A stretch of DNA of 42,388 bases from Gemmatimonadota bacterium (GTDB lineage: Bacteria; Gemmatimonadota; Gemmatimonadetes; Longimicrobiales; Gaopeijiaceae): assembly GCA_028873825.1 (NCBI GenBank), contig JAPPNM010000032.1:1-42388 (forward strand), read 5' to 3'. The notes beneath the pieces were generated by a model that worked only from the letters and a program-made list of their open reading frames with translations, did no database searches and was not told the DNA's origin. Position 1 is the stretch's first letter, and each line of letters starts with the position of its first letter. Of the stretch, positions 1-7,800 are shown in pieces. A program made the translations under genes and the position numbers.

Positions 1-74
<74 letters not shown>

Positions 75-77
75 CCA

Positions 78-818
78 ATGGCCGGTCACTCTGAAGATCG
101 CGGAGGACTCCTCGGCAACCACTACGTGAGGATCTACGCGCTGCTGCTGGCGCTGCTGGCGGTCAGCGTCGCGGGACCTCTGGTGGGCGAGAGAATCGAC
201 ACGGAGATCTCGATCTTCGGGTACCGGATCGGCCTCGGCGTCACGCTGACGCTGATTACCGCCTTCGGGATCGCGGTGTGGAAGGCGTCGCTGGTGGTGA
301 AGCACTTCATGCACCTGTCCATCGAGCGGCCGATCGCGAAGATCTTCCTGGCGGCGTCGGTGCTCCTGTTGGCGCTCCTATGGGGCGGCGTGGCCCCGGA
401 CGTGCAGCTGCACGAGGGAAGGATGTGGGAGAACCTGGACGCCAAGGCGGCCGTGGCGCGGGGGATCGCGGAACCCGGTCACGCCGAGGACGACGGGCAC
501 GCCGAGGATGTCGCGCACGCCGAGGATGTCGCGCACGCCGGCGCGAGTCTGGTGCCGACCCGCAAGTCGAACGACAACCTGCTGCCGGGCGGCTACAACT
601 TGGCGCACGCGGGGTTCTGGACGGTCCTGGTCCTGGTCGCGATCGGAACCAACGCCGTGGCGATCATGCTTTCGGTCGGCGTGCTCCTCCTGGCCTTCGA
701 GACGCTGAGCCACATTCCGCTCGTGCGGCGCCTGCTGGGGCCGGTCGTGGAGATGGCGACGAGGCTGCCGGGCGTGAGGGGGCTGCGGGCGCGGCTGGCG
801 GGGGTGCTGGAGGCGTAG
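78..818 (+). CDS. Cytochrome c oxidase subunit IV-like membrane protein
   Basis: A 246-aa protein starting at an ATG 3 bases after the subunit III stop. It has hydrophobic helices near residues 19-35, 48-65 and 82-103 and further helices near 176-215. The segment VVKHFMHLSIE between helices is the signature of prokaryotic subunit IV (COX4_pro/CtaF family), small proteins that stabilise the oxidase core. The protein is about twice the usual length of roughly 100 aa. The extra part includes a His/Glu/Asp-rich loop made by 18-bp tandem repeats and a second hydrophobic region at the C-terminus. The operon position supports an oxidase role. Whether the C-terminal half is a separate function fused to subunit IV is unknown. 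Confidence 0.8.
   Translation: MAGHSEDRGGLLGNHYVRIYALLLALLAVSVAGPLVGERIDTEISIFGYRIGLGVTLTLITAFGIAVWKASLVVKHFMHLSIERPIAKIFLAASVLLLALLWGGVAPDVQLHEGRMWENLDAKAAVARGIAEPGHAEDDGHAEDVAHAEDVAHAGASLVPTRKSNDNLLPGGYNLAHAGFWTVLVLVAIGTNAVAIMLSVGVLLLAFETLSHIPLVRRLLGPVVEMATRLPGVRGLRARLAGVLEA
480..540 (+). repeat. 18-bp tandem repeat coding for a His/acidic loop
   Basis: The unit cacgccgaggatgtcgcg occurs at 498-515 and 516-533. A diverged unit precedes it (480-497) and a partial one follows (534-540). It encodes HAEDDG, HAEDVA, HAEDVA, HAG inside the subunit IV-like protein. The two central copies are identical, so the array is probably young and variable in length. Confidence 0.8.
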
Positions 819-900
819 TTCAGGAAGCGGGCGTGAACGTGATGCCGTCCGTCAAGGGCAAGCCGGCCGTGAGCGGGCGGCGAGGAGAAGGAGGCGGGAA

Positions 901-1497
901 ATGAATGCGCGGGCGACGATCCTGCCGTTCCGGCCGAAGCCGCGCCGGGCCGAGAAGCTGGTCTCGAACGGCGTGCTGGGCATGCTGCTCTTCGTCTTCG
1001 TCGAGGTCATGCTCTTCGCGGGCTTCATCGCGGCCTTCGTGATCATCAAGGCGCGGGCGGCGGGGTCGGTGTGGCCCCCGCCCAACCAGCCGCGGCTGCC
1101 CTTCGAGGAAACGGCGGTCAACACGTCCGCGCTACTCGCCAGCGGGATCGTGCTGCTGATCGCGCACCGAACATACCGGCGGGGGAACCGGTCGATCGGC
1201 GGGCTCCTCGCCGTGGCGACGCTGCTTGGCGGGGCGTTCGTCGCGCTGCAGGGCGTCGAGTGGGTGGCCCTGATCCGGGAGGGGTTGACCCTGACCTCGT
1301 CGACTTACGGCGCGCTCTTCTACACGATCATCGGGGCGCACGCGGCGCACGCGGTCGCGGCGGTCTGCGCGCTGGCGTGGGCGTGGGTGCGGCGGACGAA
1401 GGGCGGGCTGTCGCGCGAGGCGATGTCGACGGTGTCGCTGTTCTGGTACTTCGTCGTCGTGGTGTGGCCGTTTCTGTACTTCCTGGTGTACCTGTAG
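901..1497 (+). CDS. Haem-copper oxidase subunit III family protein
   Basis: A 198-aa membrane protein with about five transmembrane helices. The ATG is preceded by a strong ribosome site (gaggagaaggaggcggga). The first helix contains LFVFVEVMLFAGFI, where the Glu is the conserved subunit III carboxylate. The fourth helix contains IIGAHAAHAVAAV and the C-terminus ends WYFVVVVWPFLYFLVYL, both subunit III hallmarks. The size matches the five-helix type found in caa3 and alternative complex III-linked oxidases. It is a second subunit III gene in the operon, since the window opens with the end of another. It may be an accessory subunit or belong to an alternative oxidase assembly. There is an 82-base gap from the preceding gene and the strand is the same. 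Confidence 0.88.
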   Translation: MNARATILPFRPKPRRAEKLVSNGVLGMLLFVFVEVMLFAGFIAAFVIIKARAAGSVWPPPNQPRLPFEETAVNTSALLASGIVLLIAHRTYRRGNRSIGGLLAVATLLGGAFVALQGVEWVALIREGLTLTSSTYGALFYTIIGAHAAHAVAAVCALAWAWVRRTKGGLSREAMSTVSLFWYFVVVVWPFLYFLVYL

Positions 1498-1624
1498 GGG
1501 CATGATGGAGCGAAACCACGGTGGCGATGCGCCGGACGGAACCCGGATCCGGCGGCGGACGGCCGCCGGGCCGCCGAGGTCTGCGTGCCGCGTGGGCGGG
1601 ATCGCGGGGGGGCGGCGGACGACG

Positions 1625-1858
1625 ATGCGTGGAGCCGCCCTGCTCGCGGTGCTGGTGCTGGCGGCCGTATTTCCGGAGGCCGCGCACGCGTGCCCCGTGT
1701 GTTTCGACCGGGACGACGAGGCGCGGATCGCCTTTTTGGCCACGACCGGGCTGCTGACGCTGCTGCCGCTGGGGCTGGTGGTGGGGACGGGGGTGTGGCT
1801 GAGGCGGCGGGCGCGCGAGGCGCGGGGGGAGGGGGATGGCCAACGAGGCTTGGACTGA
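1625..1858 (+). CDS. Small membrane protein with CPVCF motif
   Basis: A 77-aa protein. I chose the ATG at 1625 because it begins a clean signal peptide ending AAHA; a longer reading from 1502 adds an arginine-rich stretch that does not look coding. After cleavage the protein starts CPVCFDRDDEARIAF, followed by one transmembrane helix (LLTLLPLGLVVGTGVWL) and a basic tail, so the Cys-x-x-Cys would sit on the outer face of the membrane. Small proteins with this ACPVCF start are common beside oxidase genes in related phyla, but their function is unknown to me. The CxxC could bind metal or act in redox chemistry, for example in copper delivery to the oxidase; this is inference. Confidence 0.6.
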   Translation: MRGAALLAVLVLAAVFPEAAHACPVCFDRDDEARIAFLATTGLLTLLPLGLVVGTGVWLRRRAREARGEGDGQRGLD

Positions 1859-1884
1859 GAGGCGGACCCGCTCTCTCACCCTGA

Positions 1885-2424
1885 TTGTCGCTGGCTTCTC
1901 ATCCTGATTGTCGCCCTACAGCTCGGACAGCCTCTTGCCGAAGGTCCCCGCTAGCCGCCATTGTCCATGGTGAGATAATTGAGCGAGAGCCGCATCGCGA
2001 CCGGATGCTCGACGCCTTTGACCGCCTTCATCGCAACCCCTTCTTCTTTCGCCTGCTGGTCCAGACGATGCTGTACGATCCGGAGCACACCGTTGATTCC
2101 GCGCTACAGGACGTCCGGGAGCGTATCGCCGCGGAGCTTGGCTACCCGAAGGTCTGGTTGGGACTCACGCCGCTTTAGCGGGAAACCGCGCGCGCCTTGG
2201 CGAACGGTGCGTCACGCCCGTTCAGCCGGGACTATCGTGCGGCGCTGGGTGCCGCGATGGCGGAGGATGTCCCCTCCGCCGCCCGTGTGCAGGCGGCGCT
2301 CAGGAGGCTTGAGCGCCTCGGAATCGTCGACTCCGCCAGAGGAGTGTGGGAGCTCGCCGATCCGGGGGTTCGGCGGGTGGATTGCGGCCGGGGAGGAGGA
2401 GGTGGAGACGAGATGATCCCGTAA
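1885..2424 (+). pseudogene. Broken ATP-binding protein (AAA family), C-terminal remnant
   Basis: Two adjacent open segments lie in the same frame and are separated by one TAG at 2176-2178. The first ends PKVWLGLTPL and the second continues RETARALANGASRPFS, then RAALGAAMAEDVPSAARV and QAALRRLERLGIVD. This matches the C-terminal winged-helix part of a common family of archaeal-type AAA ATPases. In that family the junction usually reads PLQR, so the stop is most simply a CAG-to-TAG nonsense change. The N-terminal P-loop half is absent; upstream DNA is oxidase operon. The first about 40 codons do not look like the family. It is a decayed fragment, the first of several ATPase relics in this island. 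Confidence 0.6.
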
Positions 2425-2443
2425 CCGCCGATGGCGCCCCGGT

Positions 2444-2525
2444 CCCGTGGACGGGTGAAGCGAAGCGGCCAGCGCGGATGCATCGCCGTTCGAATGCCGG
2501 GGGGATTTTGTCCACGGGCTGCCAG
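2444..2525 (+). repeat. Dispersed short repeat, copy 1
   Basis: Bases 2452-2525 match 26240-26313 at 72 of 74 positions (differences at the a/g after gcggcc and the a/g in gatgcrtcg). Here the unit is framed by a perfect 9-bp inverted repeat, cccgtggac at 2444-2452 and gtccacggg at 2510-2518. It lies in non-coding DNA between the broken ATPase gene and a lipoprotein. It looks like a small non-autonomous (MITE or REP-like) element. Confidence 0.75.
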
Positions 2526-2633
2526 ATTTAGACCACCCACCCGGGAGCTCCAGCGGACCACATTACCGCCTCATCGGACACCCCCTTCATGCCCCTTCCA
2601 CCGACGGCGGCCGGGATCGCGGGGGACCGCAAG

Positions 2634-2686
2634 GAACTTGCGCCGCAGAAGCCGCTTGTGGCTGCGGGCGTCCGCGGCGCAAGCTC
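2634..2686. terminator. Long imperfect hairpin, possible terminator
   Basis: cttgcgccgc (2637-2646) pairs perfectly with gcggcgcaag (2674-2683). Pairing continues outward with one mismatch and an inner agcc/ggct stem sits in the loop. It lies about 28 bases past the stop of the minus-strand lipoprotein at 2711. No T-run follows, so factor-independent termination is uncertain. The rest of 2526-2710 holds nothing else I can identify. Confidence 0.4.
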
Positions 2687-2710
2687 CCTGGAGACCCCGG
2701 CGCCGATGGC

Positions 2711-3373
2711 TCAGAACAGCAGCCTAAGCCACCCCCGCCGGTTCTTCGTGTCCACTTCCATTCCGCACACCGTACCGGTCACACCGCCCTCGACCTCGCG
2801 GGTGCGGTTCTCACGGTCGATCACCATGTCGATGTCGATGGTGACGTCGATCTCGCAGACACCGCTCGTGCCGTCGTCCGGATTCTCCCAGGCGACGCTC
2901 CCGGTCCAAGTGCCGTCCATGCTGATCGAGACGACGTTGTCCGCGTAGGTGACCGTCTTGGTGAGCTCCTTCTCGACGGTCCCGGTCAGAGACATCGTGA
3001 CACCGTCGCGACTCGTCCTGGTGCAGTGGTCGAACTCCGTTGTGACCCTCATCTCCCGGGTGCCGCCGTCCTCGCCGCGCTCTCCGCTCATGGTCCCCGA
3101 AATGCGCACGGTACCACCCCCAGGGCACTCCCGCTCGCGGTCGAACTCTCCGGACCGGCCCCGATCTCTATCGTTCGTTGCGCCTCCGCCGAGGTCCGCC
3201 GCACCCACCGACAGCCCGACCAGGGGACCGATGGTCACGTTGCCCACCAACTCGACGATGGCCATGGCGTCTTCCTCGGTGATCGCATCGGGCCCCCCGC
3301 TCTCGCACGCCACCGCCAGACAGGCGAGCGTGCCCGTCACAGCTGCCTTTTCGATCCGTCGCTTCCGTTTCAT
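2711..3373 (-). CDS. Hypothetical lipoprotein
   Basis: A 220-aa protein. I chose the ATG at 3373 because aaaggag lies just upstream and the N-terminus is then a short basic region plus a lipobox (TLACLAVAC), giving a mature protein starting at Cys. An upstream ATG at 3433 would add 20 residues with no signal character. The mature part has a Gly/Asp-rich region and then beta-strand-like alternation (TVRISGTMSGE, MRVTTEFDHCTRTS, VTMSLTGTVEKELT), with several cysteines that could form disulphides. I recognise no family. It probably sits in the outer membrane or periplasm. It is a single gene with divergent orientation to the ATPase module at 3544. Confidence 0.65.
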   Translation of the reverse strand: MKRKRRIEKAAVTGTLACLAVACESGGPDAITEEDAMAIVELVGNVTIGPLVGLSVGAADLGGGATNDRDRGRSGEFDRERECPGGGTVRISGTMSGERGEDGGTREMRVTTEFDHCTRTSRDGVTMSLTGTVEKELTKTVTYADNVVSISMDGTWTGSVAWENPDDGTSGVCEIDVTIDIDMVIDRENRTREVEGGVTGTVCGMEVDTKNRRGWLRLLF

Positions 3374-3508
3374 CCGTGGCTCCTTTCCCGCCTGATGGCG
3401 GCCGTGTTGAATGATCCTCGCCGGGAACGACATCCACCGGTTGCGATTCGTTAGGACTGCGGGCTCACCTCTCGCTGGAAACCCGCCGTAAACCCACTAT
3501 ATTATCCA

Positions 3509-3537
3509 TTGAACATATTCACGCACCTAGTTATCAT
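3509..3537 (+). promoter_or_regulatory. Predicted leaderless promoter of DUF4143 ATPase 1
   Basis: TTGAAC (3509-3514), a 17-base spacer and TATCAT (3532-3537) end 6 bases before the ATG at 3544, which would itself be about +1. There is no Shine-Dalgarno sequence (the bases before ATG are cattcctcc). TGAA-cata-TTCA (3510-3521) is a small inverted repeat over the -35. A similar arrangement precedes 9777, 17236 and 19542. Confidence 0.55.
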
Positions 3538-3543
3538 TCCTCC

Positions 3544-4866
3544 ATGACCCTCTACGAACGTCCCCATGTGGAACACCTCGTCCGCCTCGTCGCCGACGAC
3601 ACCGCTCCGGCCCGGATTGTGGCTATGACCGGTCCGCGCCAGTCCGGCAAGACGACGATTGTGCGGCAGGCGCTCCGGCGTCTGCACGCGACCGGCGTCC
3701 CCGGTCGGCTGGTCGCGGTCGATGACCCGCAGGCGGCGAGTGATCCGGGCTTCCGGCCGCCCGTCTTCGGATCCGAAACGGGGGCTTCGCCCCCTCCTCC
3801 AACCACAACGACCACTACCACCGTTGCTCCTGATCCGCGACTCCGCGATGTGACCTGGCTGACGAGCGTCTGGCAGTTGGCTCGCGACCGGGCTTGGCAA
3901 CACGACCGCTTCGTGCTGGCGCTCGACGAGATCCAGGACATCCCGGGATGGTCCGGCGCCGTAAAGGGCCTCTGGGACCGGGACCGCGAGACCGGTTGCC
4001 CCCTCAAGGTGATCGTCCTCGGATCCGCGCCCTGGTCGCTGCTTACCGGCCGGGGCGAGAGCCTGGCCGGAAGATTCATGCCGTTGGACATCCGTCACTG
4101 GTCGCTTCAGGAGATGGTGCAGGCCTTCGATTTCACCTTGGACGAGTACCTCTTCTTCGGAGGCTACCCCGGCGCTGCGCCGCTGCTTCGCGAGATGGCG
4201 TCCTGGCGCCGCTACGTCGCGTACTCCATCATCGCACCCGTCTTCGGACGGGACATCGTAGCCCTTACCCGAGTGGACAAGCCCGCCCTTATGCGCCAGC
4301 TCGTGGACCTTGTGCCGGCCTACTCCGCCCAAATCGTCACCTACAATCACCTGGTGGGCAGGCTTCGAGACGCCGGGAACGCCACTACGGTCGCACACTA
4401 CCTCGACCTGCTGTCCGACGCGGGCATCGTTGCCCAGCTTCCCAACTACTCGGGGAGCGCCGTGCGGAGATCCGGCTCCAGCCCCAAACTCAACGTGCTG
4501 AACACGGGCCTGATGACGGCCCTGTCAGGCTACTCCTTCGAGGCAGCCCAAGCCGACCGGACGTTCTGGGGCAGAGTCGTCGAGAGTGCGGTAGGGGCCC
4601 ACCTCCATAACACCCTCGAACCGGGCATGCACCTCTCGTATTGGCGTGACGATCCGAACGAGGTCGATTTCGTCCTCTCCCAAGGGCCTCACGTTCTCGG
4701 CATCGAAGTCAAGAGCGGACGGAGGGCGGGTCCCGCGCGGGGGTTGACAGAGTTCAAGCAGCGGTTCCCGCGAGCCCGAACACTGCTGGTCGGGGGGAGA
4801 CGCGGGGTCCCGGTAGGCGAATTCCTGGGCCAATCGGCAACTGACTGGCTGGAGGAGACATCGTGA
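3544..4866 (+). CDS. AAA_14/DUF4143 ATPase, module copy 1
   Basis: A 440-aa protein. Residues 30-38 are the Walker A GPRQSGKTT and LDEIQD around 127-132 is Walker B, the usual core of the AAA_14 family. Around residue 155 lies GSAPWSLL (sensor region) and then EYLFFGGYPGA, typical of these proteins. The C-terminal DUF4143 part has NEVDFVL (E373, D375) and GIEVKSG (E388, K390), a PD-(D/E)XK-like core. A Pro/Thr-rich linker (PPPPTTTTTTT, about residues 83-93) interrupts the ATPase domain. The stop overlaps the GTG of the next gene (gtga), so the two are translationally coupled. The closest relative in the window is 19542-20843, similar along its whole length. Family function is poorly known; a regulatory or sensing role for the partner NTPase is inference. 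Confidence 0.88.
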   Translation: MTLYERPHVEHLVRLVADDTAPARIVAMTGPRQSGKTTIVRQALRRLHATGVPGRLVAVDDPQAASDPGFRPPVFGSETGASPPPPTTTTTTTVAPDPRLRDVTWLTSVWQLARDRAWQHDRFVLALDEIQDIPGWSGAVKGLWDRDRETGCPLKVIVLGSAPWSLLTGRGESLAGRFMPLDIRHWSLQEMVQAFDFTLDEYLFFGGYPGAAPLLREMASWRRYVAYSIIAPVFGRDIVALTRVDKPALMRQLVDLVPAYSAQIVTYNHLVGRLRDAGNATTVAHYLDLLSDAGIVAQLPNYSGSAVRRSGSSPKLNVLNTGLMTALSGYSFEAAQADRTFWGRVVESAVGAHLHNTLEPGMHLSYWRDDPNEVDFVLSQGPHVLGIEVKSGRRAGPARGLTEFKQRFPRARTLLVGGRRGVPVGEFLGQSATDWLEETS

Positions 4867-7800
4867 GGCTGGTAGTCCCGCGAACCGTAACGGTTGTCGA
4901 ACCCGGTGCGGCTGCCGAAACCGACCGCCGTTCCGCTTCCCTCACCGATTTTCGGTCCGCCAGGGCCTATGTGCTCTTGGGCGATCCGGGTGCGGGGAAG
5001 TCTACGGCGTTTGAAGCGGAGGCCGACTGCGATCCGGACAGCGTTGTAGTCACGGCCCGCCGGTTCATCGCAAGCACCCCCGACCGGCACCCTGAGTGGA
5101 TAGCCGGAACCCTCTTCATCGATGGCCTTGACGAGGTGCGGGCCGGGAGGCCCGACGCATGTCGCCCTCTGGACCGGATACTCCAACGACTCGAACGGCT
5201 GGGCAGCCCCTGTTTCAGACTGTCATGCCGTGCCGCGGACTGGCTTGGTCGCAACGATCTTGACGAAATCGTCGCCCGCGCGGGGTATGAGCATGCACGG
5301 CTCCTACAAATCGAACCTCTGTCGGACGGACCCGTTCGCAAGATCCTCGCCGACCGCGATGTTCAGGACCCGAACAGGTTCATGGCCAAGGCCCGCGATC
5401 GCGGCTTGGAGGCGATGCTCGACAACCCGCTGTTGCTACGTCTTCTCGTCAAAGCAACCCAGGATGACGAGTGGCCGGACAACCGGCTCGGCACGGTGGA
5501 TCTCGCTTGCCGAAAACTGGCCCGCGAACGAAACCGCCCTCACCGCGCCGCCCACCGGTCCGCACCGAGACTACCGGTCGACCGGATCATGGACGCGGCC
5601 GGCCGCCTGTCCGCTCTTCTGCTCTTGTCCGACAAGGAGTACGTGTCCCTTGACGAATCCGAAGACCCGGAGGCCCTGTGCCCGGAGGATGTTCCGGACG
5701 GAGATCAGCCTGCGATCCTGCGGGCTCTGACGTCTAACCTGTTCGCGGACCGTTCGGACGGTTGTTTCGTGCCGGTGCACCGCCAGCTCGCGGAGTTCCT
5801 GGCCGCACGTTTTCTCCACGGCCGTGTCACGTCCGAACCCGGCGTTCCCGCCAGCCGCATCTTCGCGCTCATGACCGGGGAGGACGGAGTTGTCGTAACG
5901 CAACTTCGGGGCCTGTCCGCCTGGCTGGCGGCCTTCGACAAGGACTCCCGGCGCCATCTCATTGAAACCGACCCGGTCGGTACGGCACTCTACGGGGACG
6001 TGAGCGCGTTCCACCGCGACGAATTGGAGGACTTGCTGCACGCACTGGCGAATCGGCGCGAAGAGATTCGGCCCTGGTTCTGGACGCCCGTTGCCTTGAG
6101 GTCTCTGATCCGCCGGGATTCGCTTCGGCTGCTAGACCGGTACCTGTCGGACGAAGATCGGTCCGAGGGCCGACAGGCCGTGGCCGGATTGCTGCTTCGC
6201 GCACTCTCTCATGCCGAAAGATCCCTTCCCTGTCCGGACAGCGTGGAAGGTGCGGTAAGGGACCCCACCTGGCAGCCCTGGGTGCGACAGTATGCTCTGC
6301 ACGCCCTCATCCGCCATTGCGGGGATCGACGGGCGCGACCGCTGATCGCGTTGCTGGGGGATCTGCGCCGGGGAGAAGTCCGGGATGACGATCGCGAGCT
6401 TCAGGGAATGCTGCTGAAAAGTCTCTATCCGGCTCGAGTCGGCCCGGCGCGGATCTGGGACTATTGGCAGCCCCACAGCGTCTACTCGGGCGGAGCGAGA
6501 TTCAACGAATTCTGGTACCATCATCTGGGCAAGAGGACGAGCACGCGGGATGCGGTCACCCTGCTCCAGTCCCTAGCGGAGCGGGGACCCCGGTTCCGCA
6601 AGCGATTCCTGGACGAGCACCGGCTGCTTCGCGTGGTCGAGGAACTGCTGCATCGAGTGTTGTCCGCAGTCGGAGAGCGGACCGCGACGGAGACGGTCTA
6701 CGACTGGCTGGAGGCCATCAACTTCCTGGAGCCGCTGCCGGGCCACGCGCGTCGCAAGAGCCAAGTCGGCTTGAGCAGGTGGATCGCGGAGCGCCCCAAG
6801 TTACAGAAAAGTCTCGCGCTTGAGGGCTTGTACCGCCTCTGGGACCCCGACCGTCCGAGAGCGAGCGAGGACCGGGGGACCCCGGCGTACCGGGCCTGGC
6901 ACATGCGATGGGCGATCTTCGAGGCGGGCGTGCCGGAAGACTTCGCCGAGTGGTGTCTCCGCAAGGCCGTGGACGTGGCCGGATCACGCGTGGAGGTCGC
7001 TGTCGAACTGCTGGACTGGAGCCGACCATGGCATGAGGGCGATCTCGGCAAGGGGCTTTCCATTGACCAAGTTAGAGCGGCAACCAAGGGGATCCCCGCA
7101 CTCAGCCAAGAAGTGTCGCCCCTCTTCCGGGGCCAGAAGGAATCGGAAGCCGGTCGGCGGGCGGGCGAGGAACGGAGCGCGCGCAGGAAGAAACAGAGAC
7201 GGGAGCAGGCCGAGTTCATCACTTATGTCCGGGAGAACGCCGCCGAGTTGAGAGCGGGAACATGCGGTGCACGACTGCTGCATCACATTGCGGTTGCCTA
7301 CCACGATTTCTTCTTCGAAGACCGGGAGTCGCGGCCACGGCAGCGCGTCGCAAAACTCCTGGGCGAGCACCGGGACCTGACCGACGCCGCGATCGAGGGA
7401 TTCCGGCGCGTCATGGAACGGGACGATCTTCCCACTCTCCGGGATGTCATCCGGTTCGACGAGGAGGGCAAGGTGTCGCTCCTCGCCCTCCCGCTACTGG
7501 CCGGCCTCGACGACGATCCCGGGTCGCTGGAGTTGCTTGGTCCTCCGGAGGTCGCGAGAGCGGCGGGGCTCTACCTGCTGACCCCCCTCAACGTCGAGGC
7601 ACACCCGGAGTGGTACATCCGGGCGCTTGAGAACCATCCGGATGCCGTCGCCGAGGCGCTGATCAAGGTGACGCGCTCGCGAATTCGCAGGCGCGAAGAT
7701 TGCCTTTACCTGTGGCGGCTCCCGCGCGAAGAGGCGTACCGGGCCGTTGCTCGCCGTGCGGTGCCGCCCCTCCTGCGCGCATTCCCCACACGTTGTACCG

